Below, in pieces: positions 9,647 through 19,516 of a DNA stretch of 64,000 bases. Numbering within the stretch: the stretch's first letter is position 1; each line of letters begins with the position of its first letter. Both the position numbers and the translations under genes were made by a program. The stretch lies in assembly GCA_019359545.1 (NCBI GenBank), contig JAHHHB010000004.1:118952-182951 (forward strand), given 5' to 3'. The DNA comes from Desmonostoc geniculatum HA4340-LM1. Its GTDB lineage: Bacteria; Cyanobacteriota; Cyanobacteriia; Cyanobacteriales; Nostocaceae. The notes beneath the pieces were generated by a model. It did no database searches and had not been told where the DNA came from. It worked only from the letters and a program-made list of their open reading frames with translations.

Positions 9647-10345
9647 TTATTTTGTATTCTCCGATGGTTCATATCCTTCCCGCCAGCGTAAAAATTTTGC
9701 GGGGACACCAGCGACGATCGCAAATGGCGGTACATCTTTAGTGACAATTGCCCCAGCACCAACGATGCTGCCTTTGCCAATGGTGACTCCTGGTAGAATT
9801 ACCGCATTCATGCCAATATCGGCTCCTGTTTCCACTTTTACCGATTTAATTTCTAAATCGGTTTGGATGATGGGAACATCAATCGGCAAGCCAGTGTGTG
9901 CTGAACCTAGTACTTTTGCACCTGGTCCCCATCCTACGTAATCTTCGATAATCAAATCACGGGCATCAAAGTAACTCTGTGGACCAATCCAAACATGGTT
10001 CCCAATGATGCAAGTACCATCGAATCTTCCCTGAATATAGCTTTGGGAACCAATAAATACCTGATTCCCAATCTCAAAGGTTTCGAGGTGTTTAAAGCCT
10101 ACACCATTGCCAATGCGAACGTTATGACCCAACTTGCGGGCTACCGCCCGCCAAATAGCTCGGCGCATTAGCCCATCAAAGTCGCCATCACTTGTAACAA
10201 AGCGGGCGTATAATTCGATTAATGGTTTTTGTTCGTACTGAGTACGTAAATATTCTGCTAGTTCAATTTCAAAGTCAGGGTCTAGCTTTTGTGCTTGTAA
10301 GCCGTGGACAGCTGTGACTATCTTAGTTTTACCTGGATCGGACAT
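9647..10345 (-). CDS. Left-handed beta-helix acyltransferase (WcaF/xenobiotic-acetyltransferase-like)
   Basis: The 232-residue protein has a helical N-terminus followed by hexapeptide repeats from about residue 90 ([28 protein letters not shown]) and a classic C-terminal coil ([20 protein letters not shown], then [20 protein letters not shown]). Such enzymes transfer an acyl group from acyl-CoA to sugar hydroxyls or amines, with the histidine in GSAHTG as candidate base. It lies in the operon between the WbpE-like aminotransferase (12 bp upstream) and the epimerase (2 bp downstream). It may acetylate a polysaccharide sugar. Confidence 0.85.
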   Translation of the reverse strand: MSDPGKTKIVTAVHGLQAQKLDPDFEIELAEYLRTQYEQKPLIELYARFVTSDGDFDGLMRRAIWRAVARKLGHNVRIGNGVGFKHLETFEIGNQVFIGSQSYIQGRFDGTCIIGNHVWIGPQSYFDARDLIIEDYVGWGPGAKVLGSAHTGLPIDVPIIQTDLEIKSVKVETGADIGMNAVILPGVTIGKGSIVGAGAIVTKDVPPFAIVAGVPAKFLRWREGYEPSENTK

Positions 10346-10357
10346 TGAACTCCTGGG

Positions 10358-11452
10358 TTAAGTTAAGCTAATTACTGCCTTGGCAACCTGAGTTTGTGAC
10401 TCTGTGGTTAGTTCTGCATACATCGGTAGGGATAACACTTCCTTGGATGCTGCTTCTGAATGCGGAAAATCTCCAGCTTTATAGCCGAATTCAGCATATG
10501 CTGGCTGGAGATGAACTGGAATTGGGTAATGAATGCCTGTTTGAATTTCCATCTCTTGCAGACTTTGTTGCAGGGCATCTCGCTCTGGCGATCGCACTGC
10601 GTAGACATGGTAAACGTGACGGCTGTAGGGCATTACAGTCGGTGTGCTAACACCAGAGTCTGCCAAGAGTTTGTCGTATTGTGCTGCGTGGGTTCTTCTG
10701 GCTTCTGTCCAGGCTTCGATGTAGCGTAACTTCACCCGTAAAATCGCTCCCTGGATGCCATCCATGCGATAGTTGTAACCTTTGAGGATATGGTGATACC
10801 TGCGTTCTTGACCCCAGTCGCGTAGCATTCCCATAGTGCGGGCATATTCGGGATTTTTGGTGACTACCATGCCTCCCTCTCCGTAAGCCCCTAAGTTTTT
10901 TCCAGGGTAAAAACTAAAACAACCGAAATCCCCAATACTACCAACCCGTTGCCCTTTATACTCAGCCCCGTGTGCTTGGGCTGCATCTTCTATCACCACC
11001 AAACCATGACGACGGGCAATTTGCAAAATTGGCTCCATGTCTGCTGGTTGACCGTACAAATGCACGGGTAGGATAGCTTTGGTACGTTCAGTGATCGCTT
11101 TTTCAATTTGGCTGACATCGATGGTGTAGGAAACAGGATCGATATCTACGAAAACTGGTGTGGCTCCGGTGTAACAAATTGCTGCTGTGGTCGCCACAAA
11201 GGTGAAAGGTACGGTAATTACTTCGTCACCAGCACCGATGCCTGCTGCTAGTAATGCTAGATGCAGGGCACTAGTACCTGTATTGACAGCAATGCCATAA
11301 TCTGCATTGCAGTAATCTGCAAACTCTTGTTCTAAAGCTTTGACTTCATTGCCTAAGACGAATTGCGTACTTTCAAGTACTTTCAAGACGGCGGTATCGA
11401 TTTCGTCTTTAATACTTAAATACTGAGTTTTTAGGTCTACAAATGGAATCAT
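10358..11452 (-). CDS. WbpE/WlbC-like UDP-3-keto sugar aminotransferase (DegT family)
   Basis: The 364-residue PLP enzyme has [20 protein letters not shown] near residue 58, [15 protein letters not shown] near 153 and the lysine in [14 protein letters not shown] (K185). The start, [11 protein letters not shown], is characteristic of the WbpE/FdtB-like subgroup that aminates position 3 of UDP-GlcNAc uronate or dTDP sugars. It overlaps the upstream Gfo/Idh/MocA gene by 4 bp (ATGA). That pairing, together with the WbpD-like acetyltransferase further upstream, fits the three later steps of the UDP-diacetamido-uronate pathway. WbpA, the first step, is not in the window. Confidence 0.88.
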   Translation of the reverse strand: MIPFVDLKTQYLSIKDEIDTAVLKVLESTQFVLGNEVKALEQEFADYCNADYGIAVNTGTSALHLALLAAGIGAGDEVITVPFTFVATTAAICYTGATPVFVDIDPVSYTIDVSQIEKAITERTKAILPVHLYGQPADMEPILQIARRHGLVVIEDAAQAHGAEYKGQRVGSIGDFGCFSFYPGKNLGAYGEGGMVVTKNPEYARTMGMLRDWGQERRYHHILKGYNYRMDGIQGAILRVKLRYIEAWTEARRTHAAQYDKLLADSGVSTPTVMPYSRHVYHVYAVRSPERDALQQSLQEMEIQTGIHYPIPVHLQPAYAEFGYKAGDFPHSEAASKEVLSLPMYAELTTESQTQVAKAVISLT

Positions 11453-12477
11453 GCTGTTACCCCTGCTGTATTCAGTTCAATTAATTGGCCTTGCTTTTTG
11501 AGAGACTGGGTTGCAGCTTCCAGAATTCTGACTACCCGCAGTCCTGCTTCTCCATCGGTCAGTGGGCGATCGCCTTTTTCAATACAATTAATGAAGTGTA
11601 ATCCTTCTGTTTTCAATGCCTCTGTCATATCCAACTTGGGTGACCACATATCTCCTGTGCGATAACCAATCATCATTTGGTAGACGCTTTCAGAGTTGCC
11701 ATTAACTGTAATACCCTTGTCGTAAATCTTCAGTTTTTCACTTGGCTCTAAGTCATCGTAAACAATCATCCGTTGACTACCACCAATCAATGTGCGGCGG
11801 ATTTTCACTGGCGCTAGCCAATTGACATTGATGTGAGCGATGAGATTCTTTTCAAAGAATAAGGTCAAGTAGGCAAGATTTTCTGGTTCTCCAGGAACAT
11901 GGCTGATGCCTGTAGCCGAAACAGCATAAGGCTGGGATGGCAATACGTAGTTCATAATCGATAGGTCATGGACTGCCAAATCCCAGACGACATTCACATC
12001 ATGCTGAAAAAGTCCCAGGTTAACGCGTACAGAATCATAGTAATAAATATCACCAAGTGAATTAGTGGCGATCAAATCGTGCATTTTGCGTACAGCACCA
12101 GTGTAAACAAAGGTATGATCGACCATTAACACTAAGTTGCGTTTTTCGGCTTCTTCAATCAGCCGGATTGCCTGTTCGGAGGTAGTTGTCATTGGCTTCT
12201 CTACCAACACATGCTTACCAGCCTGCAATGCAGCTAAAGCTAATTGAAAGTGAGTTGAAACTGGTGTGGCGATCGCTACAGCATCAATCTTCGGATCTGT
12301 AAATATATCTTGACAATCTTGAGTAATTTGAATAGCAGGATACCTAGCTTGCACTTTTGTCAATAGTTCTGGTTTAAAATCGCTGACTGTTCTTACCTGA
12401 ACTCCTGGCATTTCGACAAAATTTCTGACTAGATTCGGTCCCCAATAACCATAGCCAATGACACCAATATTAATCAT
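11449..12477 (-). CDS. Gfo/Idh/MocA oxidoreductase (WbpB/WlbA-like)
   Basis: The 342-residue NAD-dependent sugar oxidoreductase opens with a Rossmann motif [16 protein letters not shown]. It has the family motif EKP at residues 93-95 ([11 protein letters not shown]) and a candidate catalytic histidine in [15 protein letters not shown]. In the known pathway WbpB/WlbA oxidises C3 of UDP-GlcNAc uronate before transamination by WbpE/WlbC. The 4-bp overlap with the aminotransferase gene supports this role. It follows the WbpD-like gene after a 173-bp gap that contains a strong hairpin. Confidence 0.88.
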   Translation of the reverse strand: MINIGVIGYGYWGPNLVRNFVEMPGVQVRTVSDFKPELLTKVQARYPAIQITQDCQDIFTDPKIDAVAIATPVSTHFQLALAALQAGKHVLVEKPMTTTSEQAIRLIEEAEKRNLVLMVDHTFVYTGAVRKMHDLIATNSLGDIYYYDSVRVNLGLFQHDVNVVWDLAVHDLSIMNYVLPSQPYAVSATGISHVPGEPENLAYLTLFFEKNLIAHINVNWLAPVKIRRTLIGGSQRMIVYDDLEPSEKLKIYDKGITVNGNSESVYQMMIGYRTGDMWSPKLDMTEALKTEGLHFINCIEKGDRPLTDGEAGLRVVRILEAATQSLKKQGQLIELNTAGVTA

Positions 12478-12520
12478 GTTTCCTGTTGTTTTTAACTAAT
12501 CAAAATTTATTTTTTAGTCA

Positions 12521-12555
12521 CTATCAACTATTGCCGCTGTGGCAATAGTTGATAG
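12521..12555. other. Intra-operon hairpin, 15-bp perfect stem
   Basis: CTATCAACTATTGCC (12521-12535) pairs perfectly with GGCAATAGTTGATAG (12541-12555) over a 5-nt loop. It lies between the WbpD-like and WbpB-like genes. On the minus strand no U-run follows, so it is not a simple intrinsic terminator. It may be an RNA-processing or stability element, or a partial attenuator. Confidence 0.65.
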
Positions 12556-12650
12556 CTGGATCGCAAGTTATTTGCTATTCGATCTAAAAAAGCTTTATCT
12601 TTGGAAGGTTTCAGAATTCACCAAGTTCAAACAGCACACAAGCAAGAATC

Positions 12651-13157
12651 TCACAAACTACTAGCTGACATTTGCAAATTTTGGCGATCACGGACATCCC
12701 CTATGACACGGGCGGGGACTCCAACTACAATTGCATAATCAGGAACATCGTGAGTTACTGTTGCTCCAGAACCAATGATGGCTTTTTCACCAATAGTTAC
12801 CCCTGGCAGGATGGTAGCATTACTACCAATAGATGCACAGCGTTTTACTAGAGTCTTGATTGTATACCAGTCATCATCTGTTTTTAAACTGCCATCTTCA
12901 TTGGTTGCACGGGGATAAAGGTCATTAGTAAACATGACTCCATGACCAATAAACACTTCATCTTCTAGGACAACGCCTTCACACAGAAAACTGTGAGATG
13001 AAATTTTACACCGATTTCCTACCGTGACATCTTTCTGAATTTCGACAAATGTACCGATTTTCGTGTCATCCCCAATAACGCAACCGTAGAGGTTTACGAG
13101 ATGGGGATGAAAAATCTTGACGTTTGTGCCTAACTTGACATCATCATTTACAGCCAT
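12651..13157 (-). CDS. WbpD/WlbB-like N-acetyltransferase (hexapeptide repeat)
   Basis: The 168-residue left-handed beta-helix protein shows the WbpD pattern: KLGTNVKIFHPHLVNLYGCV at the N-terminus, then IGDDTKIGTFVEIQ, LEDEVFIGHGVMFTNDLYPR and C-terminal [20 protein letters not shown]. WbpD acetylates the 3-amino group of UDP-GlcNAc3NA, giving the diacetamido uronic acid. Neighbouring WbpB-like and WbpE-like genes support the role. It starts 19 bp after the Wzt gene ends. Assignment to this reaction is inferred from family and context; other sugar N-acetyltransferases look similar. Confidence 0.82.
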   Translation of the reverse strand: MAVNDDVKLGTNVKIFHPHLVNLYGCVIGDDTKIGTFVEIQKDVTVGNRCKISSHSFLCEGVVLEDEVFIGHGVMFTNDLYPRATNEDGSLKTDDDWYTIKTLVKRCASIGSNATILPGVTIGEKAIIGSGATVTHDVPDYAIVVGVPARVIGDVRDRQNLQMSASSL

Positions 13158-13176
13158 TACTTAATCTGCCTTCAAA

Positions 13177-14463
13177 TTAATGCTTTTCTACAGTTTGCCA
13201 AATAGCATCTTCTAAATAAGTACACTCATCAGGTTGCCATTGATAATCTGCACGCTCGAAATTATGCATAGTCACTTCAAACGGGCAAATCTCTCTGAGG
13301 TTTTCTAGCAGAGTGTCGCTACGACGGTTGGAGAACCATGTTGTTAAGGTGTATGAACCCATATACAGTCTAAATTTGGGAATCTCACATCGCAGAATAA
13401 ATGTTCCCGGCTCTCGACAAAATGGAGCATCAGACTCGAAAAACCAGAAGATACAAATCGGTTGTTGTAAAAAATTGACTATCTGAAAGGAAAAACGCAG
13501 ACTTTCATGAGGTTCAGTCACATGTAGGGCAAACTCAAAGGTAATCGGTTTTCCCCAACAGTGAATTCCCTCTCCTTCAGAGGCGTGTGCCCTTGCCCAA
13601 GCTACATGATTGCCAATTTTGTTGACAGGAGCTTGGTAATATCCTTGTGAGACAGAATCATCTTTCTGGCCAGCCAGATATAACTGTACTGCTTTGCCAG
13701 TATCACCATCAAACTGGACGCTACCCTTAGACAGTAGTATGCAACGTTTGGTGAGTTGGGCGATCGCTTGCATACTATGACTGACAAATAAGACTGTTCG
13801 TCCTTCTTTTGTCGCCACATCACCCATTTTCCCCAAGCACTTTTTCTGAAATGCGGAATCACCTACAGCCAAAACTTCATCGACAATTAAAATTTCTGGC
13901 TCTAAATGGGCTGCAACGGAAAAAGCAAGGCGCACGTACATTCCTGAAGAATAGCGTTTGACTGGGGTATCTAAAAACTTCTCAACCTCAGCAAAGGCAA
14001 CTATCTCATCAAATTTCTTTTTAATTTCAACTCTACTCATTCCCAGAACAGAACCGTTGAGATAAATGTTCTCTCGTCCCGTCAGTTCTGGGTGGAATCC
14101 TGTCCCTACTTCTAATAAGCTTGCTACCCGCCCTTTGATGGCGATACGTCCCCTCGTCGGTTCGGTAATCCGGCTGAGAACTTTTAACAGGGTAGATTTA
14201 CCAGCACCATTGCGTCCAATAACACCAATGGCCTCACCTTGTTGAATGTCAAAAGAAATATCTTTTAATGCCCAAAATTCTTCCCGTGCTGGGTTGGACA
14301 TTTTTTTGCCACCGGGTTTGATAAATCCCTTGGCAAAAGATTTAGCACCATCAGCAATTACATCGCGTAGTGCTTTGTAGCGACTTCTTCCCTCCTGCTG
14401 GTGAGCTATTATATATCTTTTACTTAAATTTTCTACACTAATCATGTTCTCAGACATCTGCAC
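13177..14463 (-). CDS. Polysaccharide ABC exporter ATP-binding protein with C-terminal glycan-binding-like domain (Wzt)
   Basis: The 428-residue protein is the ATPase of an ABC-2 polysaccharide exporter. Walker A is GRNGAGKS (residues 83-90), the signature is RYSSGMYVRLAFS and Walker B is EILIVDEVLAVGD. The long insert between the first strand and Walker A (KALRDVIADGAKSFAKGF) is typical of Wzt/TagH proteins. Residues about 265-428 form a beta-rich extension like Wzt C-terminal domains, which bind the modified end of the polymer and so couple termination to export. It lies 9 bp after the permease gene. An alternative start is M7 (MISVENLSKRY). Confidence 0.92.
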   Translation of the reverse strand: MQMSENMISVENLSKRYIIAHQQEGRSRYKALRDVIADGAKSFAKGFIKPGGKKMSNPAREEFWALKDISFDIQQGEAIGVIGRNGAGKSTLLKVLSRITEPTRGRIAIKGRVASLLEVGTGFHPELTGRENIYLNGSVLGMSRVEIKKKFDEIVAFAEVEKFLDTPVKRYSSGMYVRLAFSVAAHLEPEILIVDEVLAVGDSAFQKKCLGKMGDVATKEGRTVLFVSHSMQAIAQLTKRCILLSKGSVQFDGDTGKAVQLYLAGQKDDSVSQGYYQAPVNKIGNHVAWARAHASEGEGIHCWGKPITFEFALHVTEPHESLRFSFQIVNFLQQPICIFWFFESDAPFCREPGTFILRCEIPKFRLYMGSYTLTTWFSNRRSDTLLENLREICPFEVTMHNFERADYQWQPDECTYLEDAIWQTVEKH

Positions 14464-14472
14464 AGATCCTTG

Positions 14473-15318
14473 TTAAATTACGTCAGCAAATGTCCGTTCC
14501 ATTTTGCGGAAGTACCAAATGCTACTTACCAGTAACAGGGCAACTAGTCCTAAAGATAGTGTGAATCCAGTCCAGTAAAGTTTGGACTCTCCCCCTAAAA
14601 TAGCCCAGCGAAAGCCATCAATCACGCCTACCATTGGATTTAAATAGTAGAGCAAACGCCATTGTTCTGGGATAATGCTACTACTAAAACCTACAGGCGA
14701 TATGTATAGGCCAAATTGCACAATAAACGGCACAATGTAGCGGAAGTCTCGATATTCCACATTCAAAGCTGCCAACCACAGCCCTACTCCTAATGAAGCA
14801 GCAAAGGCGATGCCAATAAATAACGGTAAGGATAATATCCGCCAACTGGGAACAAAATTATACCAAGCCATCAACCCTAAAAGAATCATCCCAGAAACGA
14901 GAAAGTCCACAAAACTAACGATCACTGAACTAGCAGGTACAATCAGGCGCGGAAAGTACACTTTAGAAATCAAATTGGCGTTACTAATTAGGCTGTTACT
15001 ACACTCACTTAGGGAATTGGCAAAAAATTGCCAAGGTAGCAAGGCGGCAAATACCAGTATTGGATACGGTGCTGTCCCCTCTGAAGGTAATTTCGCCAAA
15101 TTTCCGAAGATGAGGCTGAACACGACCATCGTTAAGAATGGTCGAATCAGTGCCCAGAGCATACCAATCGCTGTTTGCTTGTAGCGGACTAAAATATCAC
15201 GCCAAGACAGAAAATAAAATAGCTCTCGGTAGCGCCATAGGTCTTTCCAATACTGCTGTTCTGTTTGTCCAGCTTCAATTATCAACTCTGGCTTTGACGT
15301 AATTCCTTTGCTACTCAT
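14473..15318 (-). CDS. Polysaccharide ABC exporter permease (Wzm)
   Basis: This is a 281-residue ABC-2 type permease. About six membrane segments are visible, for example MVVFSLIFGNLAKL, YPILVFAALLPWQFFANSL and FVDFLVSGMILLGLMAW. The N-terminal YRELFYFLSWRDILVRYKQT block is characteristic of O-antigen/teichoic-acid exporters. It pairs with the Wzt gene immediately downstream to move lipid-linked polysaccharide across the inner membrane. It is the first exporter gene of a long minus-strand unit running through the sugar-biosynthesis genes. Promoter elements before 15318 could not be assigned. Confidence 0.93.
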   Translation of the reverse strand: MSSKGITSKPELIIEAGQTEQQYWKDLWRYRELFYFLSWRDILVRYKQTAIGMLWALIRPFLTMVVFSLIFGNLAKLPSEGTAPYPILVFAALLPWQFFANSLSECSNSLISNANLISKVYFPRLIVPASSVIVSFVDFLVSGMILLGLMAWYNFVPSWRILSLPLFIGIAFAASLGVGLWLAALNVEYRDFRYIVPFIVQFGLYISPVGFSSSIIPEQWRLLYYLNPMVGVIDGFRWAILGGESKLYWTGFTLSLGLVALLLVSSIWYFRKMERTFADVI

Positions 15319-15350
15319 AATTATTGATTAAAGACCACTGCTTTTAAGCA

Positions 15351-15779
15351 TTAATGGACAAACTGAAAATCTTTGATGCTGTGATAGTTGAGTACTTTTG
15401 CTTGCCTACGAGTAAATTCTCCGACAGACGGGTTTCCCTGGGGATCGATCGCTCCTGTTACCTGCTGCCAAAGTTCTTGTGGCGCTATAGAAACTTTATA
15501 GGTGCGTTCGTTCGACTTGCAGACGTGATACCAGTTTGTTTGCTGGCACTCGTCACACCAAAAGGCCTCCAACCACTCTCCTTCTAGGGAAACTGTGGTT
15601 TGGCTTGCTACCAACATCAATGCATTTCGACGACTCATGCCCCGCTGCTGCAACTGTCCTGCTCGATCGGCAAACAATTGATATTTTTGACTCCTGCTTT
15701 CGAGGTAGCAACCATGATTTGGGCAGTAGATAGCCCGTCGTTTTGAACGTTTCCGATTTCGGTCACACCTTCTCTGCAA
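15351..15779 (-). CDS. Small cysteine-rich protein of unknown function
   Basis: The 142-residue protein has a very basic N-terminus (MQRRCDRNRKRSKRRAIYCP) and two likely metal-binding cysteine pairs: YCPNHGCYLE and FWCDECQQTNWYHVCK. It therefore looks like a zinc-ribbon protein, possibly nucleic-acid binding. I recognise no named family. It lies 32 bp upstream of the Wzm gene on the same strand and could share its promoter. A shorter start at M50 (MSRRNALMLVAS) is possible but would lose the first cysteine pair. Confidence 0.55.
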   Translation of the reverse strand: MQRRCDRNRKRSKRRAIYCPNHGCYLESRSQKYQLFADRAGQLQQRGMSRRNALMLVASQTTVSLEGEWLEAFWCDECQQTNWYHVCKSNERTYKVSIAPQELWQQVTGAIDPQGNPSVGEFTRRQAKVLNYHSIKDFQFVH

Positions 15780-16886
15780 TTCGACCTCCCACTTGAGTAA
15801 ATAGACAGCAAAATTTGGAAGGTTTCGTTGGAGGAACTGAGATCAAATAGACCATCGAAGCTCGTCTCCTAAAGTTAAAAACTAAACACTATTTAATTAA
15901 AGTACGCTGATTGACAAATATTCTTAAATCAGGATTTTTTTTGTAATGTGGCAACAAGTTTAACCTTGTTATCAGACAATGATATTACCTAATTTTTTTA
16001 AAGTCAGTGATATTTATCACTGTCAATCTGTCTAAGAGCATAACATATTATGGTGACTTTATATTATCTTAATCAAACTCATCACAATCGGAACACAAAA
16101 CTCTTTTTGGCATTACTTGTAGGAGTTTAAGCACAGCAACAAGTAAGAGTATCTTCCTCAAGTCAAAACAAGCTTGCGTAAGGGTAATATGTCGATAGAA
16201 ACAAATGTGACAGCGTTACCAGATCTACGTCTAAATTATATCTAAGTGAGGTGAGTTCAAAACAGTGAAACTTAATCATCAAGTATCATCTAACTGAAAG
16301 AGAAAATAGGTTGTCCGCCCTCAGTAGACTTACGTGGGATGATTAGTGCTATCTTTTTGTTCTCTGTACAAGGTGCGCGTGGCAGATGTTACCTTACGAC
16401 TTACCCAACTGGCAAACGGTATATTACTAACTTCAGAAATAACGAATTGATGGCACTTAAGAACAAATTACCCACAAACTACGGCAATGGGAGCGTGTCA
16501 GCAAATACCGTTAACCCAATCCTAGTGTGTTCATCTTAAATTGTGCATTCAAATACGACCCCCCCAAAAAGCTAGTTTTTATGAAGTACGTAAGAGTTTT
16601 TATTTAAGCAAGGCGTTAATCTAGCTTAAATAAAAAGGTAAATCTTTTTAGGAAAAGAGTATTTTCTATTTTACCTATTGCACTTATGTTCCAGTATTGA
16701 GAAAGTACTGCCAAAGTCAAAAGATAATGGCAAATACTTCCTATCAATACGTGATTTTTATTTCACTGCAAGCAGAGGCAGGAGAAAAGGGTAAAGGAGA
16801 AAATTTGCAGTTTGATTTTAGAGGATTGGTATGAGGCTAAAGTGTTTTAAGTCTACACCAATCTGTGCCGATCGCTTCTCAAACAA
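15780..16886. other. 1.1-kb intergenic region without a recognisable gene
   Basis: The sequence is AT-rich. A 66-codon frame at 16339-16539 has no ribosome-binding site or family resemblance and I do not call it. The clearest structure is the 13-bp inverted repeat at 16597-16636. Promoters for the downstream minus-strand polysaccharide genes may be here but I cannot place them. Confidence 0.5.
16597..16636. terminator. AT-rich hairpin, 13-bp perfect stem, possibly a bidirectional terminator
   Basis: TTTTTATTTAAGC (16597-16609) pairs with GCTTAAATAAAAA (16624-16636) across a 14-nt loop. The stem carries its own A/T runs on both sides, so it could act in either direction. It lies about 250 bp past the stop of the minus-strand glycosyltransferase (16887-18239). 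Terminator function is inference. Confidence 0.45.
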
Positions 16887-18239
16887 CTATTTTATATGGC
16901 TTTGAGACATAGCGATCGCACCATCAGGTAAGATTGCTTGCTGCAAGACATCAAGGTATTGTTGAGAAATAATCTTAGGTGTGAAATGCGATCGCAAATA
17001 CTGACGACCTGCCTTGCCCATACGCTCTGCTAATTGCCGATCCCGACTGAGTAAGCGGATAAATTGAGCTAGAGCATGACTGTCTCCATTGTCAAAAGTG
17101 CCACCGCAATCGGCTTCCGCAACTAATTGTCTCAGGTATGAATACTGTGAGCAAATCACCGCTATCGGTCGTCCTGATGCTAAAGCTGAGTAAAGCTTGC
17201 TAGGAACGACTAAACTCTCGGTGGATGCATCTACACTGACGAGTGAGAGATCGCAAGCCGTTAATGAATAGGGAAGTACTTGTTTGTCTTGATATGGCAG
17301 AAATGTAAAATTTCTCAGTCCTAATTGATCGACTTGTTGAATCAATTCATCGCGTTTGGCGCCACCACCAATGCAGACAAACTGAATTGGCTCGTCTTCT
17401 AGTTGTTGAGCAGCTTGGAGGATAGTTGCCATATCATGGCAGCGTCCCATATTCCCAGAGTAGAGTACGGTAAATTTGTCTACTAAGTTATGCTTCAAGG
17501 CAAACCAATTTTCTTGCTTGGCAATTGGCACAATCAATTCCGGGTTCGCCCAACTGTGAATTACCGAAATCTTATCGGCTACTTCCGGACAATTTGCTAC
17601 CACTTGCTGCTTCATGGCTGGACTAAGAACCACAATCCCCTTAGCATTTAGCCAAACCTGTCTGTTAATGGCACGCCATAACCGTGCTGGCCAGCTATGC
17701 TTTGAAACCACTCCCAAAGCGATCGCAATATCGGGATAAAGGTCATAGAGGATGCAAACATAGGGAAGTCGAAACAACAGATGAGCCATATACCCAATGA
17801 CTGGCAAAAATGGCGGGGCTGTAGTTACCAACAAGACATTGCTACGTTGCCAAGCTCTGAGTACATAGAGCGCAGCACGTAAGGTGTATAAAACGCCATT
17901 GACGGCTTTGCCACGAATTCGTCCCGGCCAAAGCTGGGCTGTGCGCGATCGCTGAACTCGGATTCTACCCATACGTTCAACTGGTAAAGCAGCAGTATCA
18001 GAGTCAAACGCATATCCTGGCTGACTCGTAAAAACCTCAATATCGACTCCTTGCTGCCCTAACTGTTTCACCAGCTCCTCAATCAACTGTCCCGTAGGAG
18101 CATAGTCTGGTGGAAAAAACTGAGTGATTACAGACAATTTGATGGATTGCTGAGTTTTAACGGAATAGTCATTCTTAACATCTAACGGTGTAGAAATGGA
18201 TTGTAAAAACTTTTGATTAATCCATTTATTAAGTCTCAT
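16887..18239 (-). CDS. GT4-family glycosyltransferase (WbuB-like)
   Basis: The 450-residue GT-B enzyme has an N-terminal acceptor domain opening at about residue 36 (VITQFFPPDYAPTGQLIEEL) and GQQGVDIEVFTSQPGYAF, the pattern of WbuB-type transferases. The C-terminal donor domain has DKFTVLYSGNMGRCHDMATI and the motif VPSKLYSALASGRPIAVI, which contains the usual E/P-x7-E region in divergent form. It probably adds a sugar to a lipid-linked repeat unit. It stands alone between two long non-coding stretches, between the exporter operon and the autokinase gene. The leading 35 residues look disordered, so a later start is possible. Confidence 0.85.
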   Translation of the reverse strand: MRLNKWINQKFLQSISTPLDVKNDYSVKTQQSIKLSVITQFFPPDYAPTGQLIEELVKQLGQQGVDIEVFTSQPGYAFDSDTAALPVERMGRIRVQRSRTAQLWPGRIRGKAVNGVLYTLRAALYVLRAWQRSNVLLVTTAPPFLPVIGYMAHLLFRLPYVCILYDLYPDIAIALGVVSKHSWPARLWRAINRQVWLNAKGIVVLSPAMKQQVVANCPEVADKISVIHSWANPELIVPIAKQENWFALKHNLVDKFTVLYSGNMGRCHDMATILQAAQQLEDEPIQFVCIGGGAKRDELIQQVDQLGLRNFTFLPYQDKQVLPYSLTACDLSLVSVDASTESLVVPSKLYSALASGRPIAVICSQYSYLRQLVAEADCGGTFDNGDSHALAQFIRLLSRDRQLAERMGKAGRQYLRSHFTPKIISQQYLDVLQQAILPDGAIAMSQSHIK

Positions 18240-19516
18240 CAGTTGTATCCTACTCTACAAATTCTTGTTCAATACACTACTGAACTGCTCAAGCCATTAA
18301 TTACACATGAACACTGAATCTTAATTCACAAATATTTTCAATTTGCTTGGAGCAAGTTGATTAATTTATTGGTATACATAGAGTCTTCTCATGAGCGAAC
18401 ATATATCTGCGAACTGCGATGCTAGTTAAATCGCTTAAGCAAATATATAGAAGTTTATGCTCTTTTAATTTTGTATACACTAACTTTCTGGGAGATGGGA
18501 ACACAACAAAAAGCAAAAGTCTAAGCGGCTACCGTAATTTTACACATGTAGTATTATCTTACAACAACGCCTTTTAGAGGCTTCTAAGAAACTTTACTTA
18601 ATGTCTAAGCGACAATAACAGTTACTATCCACTGGTGTCGGTTATGAAACTGGAAGTCTATGATCATTGGATTTGGGATGTTTTCACTTACTTAAATTTT
18701 AACTAGGTTGAGCAATATTTCTTACATATAATAAATATTGAGTATGGTGTTATATTCAATATCCGCATTTACATGTAATTTATTACTAGAATACCACGAG
18801 AAAACGATGTTTCAAATTTACCTCCACACTTTATCAAAATTTTATCTTTTGAGAATACACATCAACACAAACTTCACAAACTAGTGGCTCTCTTGTCAAC
18901 AAATTGTTATTGGTGAAATTTGTACATTTATTAAGTCTAATTAGTGACTTTTGTCATGTTACTAATAAGTTAAGTATTACTTTTAGAGACAAAAACAATA
19001 CTTAATTAATTTGTACTATTTTTTACTTTTGCAAAATCTAGTAATGATTGTGAGAACCACGATTGACAAGTCACTTGGTGATATTTCAATGAGTATGGCT
19101 ACAATTGATGTGAAGGATTTATTACCTCTTTAAGAAAACCACACTATGATGCTATTGGAGATTCTACTTGACTATAGCCATAATATAGAACTAAAAAAAT
19201 GTATACTTAAAAACAAAGATGTTACTACCGTTGCCTACTCAGCTATAACCTAAAAAAGACTAAAAAACGTATAATCTTAAGAGTTAAAACTAAGTAAACG
19301 TCATCATAGCACAAGGTTAAAATTAACCTGAACGATAAATTGGTATACATGAGTTATCAAAATCTTGATTTTCGCTCGCCATTGACGATCCGTTGTACTG
19401 AGAATCTTAGTACTCCGGCTGCTAAATAATAAACTTTTGTGCAGTTGCTGCCTTAGTTGGGATTACTGAAGCTGTTACACACATTTTTTGTAAATTAATT
19501 AAGTATTTTTAAATAG
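18240..19516. other. 1.28-kb AT-rich intergenic region before the tyrosine autokinase gene
   Basis: No open frame of note occurs on either strand. Two similar motifs, TTGGTATACAT, appear near 18369 and 19341. A short inverted repeat GGTTAAAATTAACC lies near 19316. The length and AT richness suggest a divergent regulatory region for the glycosyltransferase (minus) and the autokinase (plus), possibly with a long leader. No promoter boxes are assigned. Confidence 0.4.

Noticed and set aside
16339..16539. 66-codon plus-strand frame in the long gap
   Set aside because: No ribosome-binding site, no recognisable family, and surrounding sequence has no coding character.
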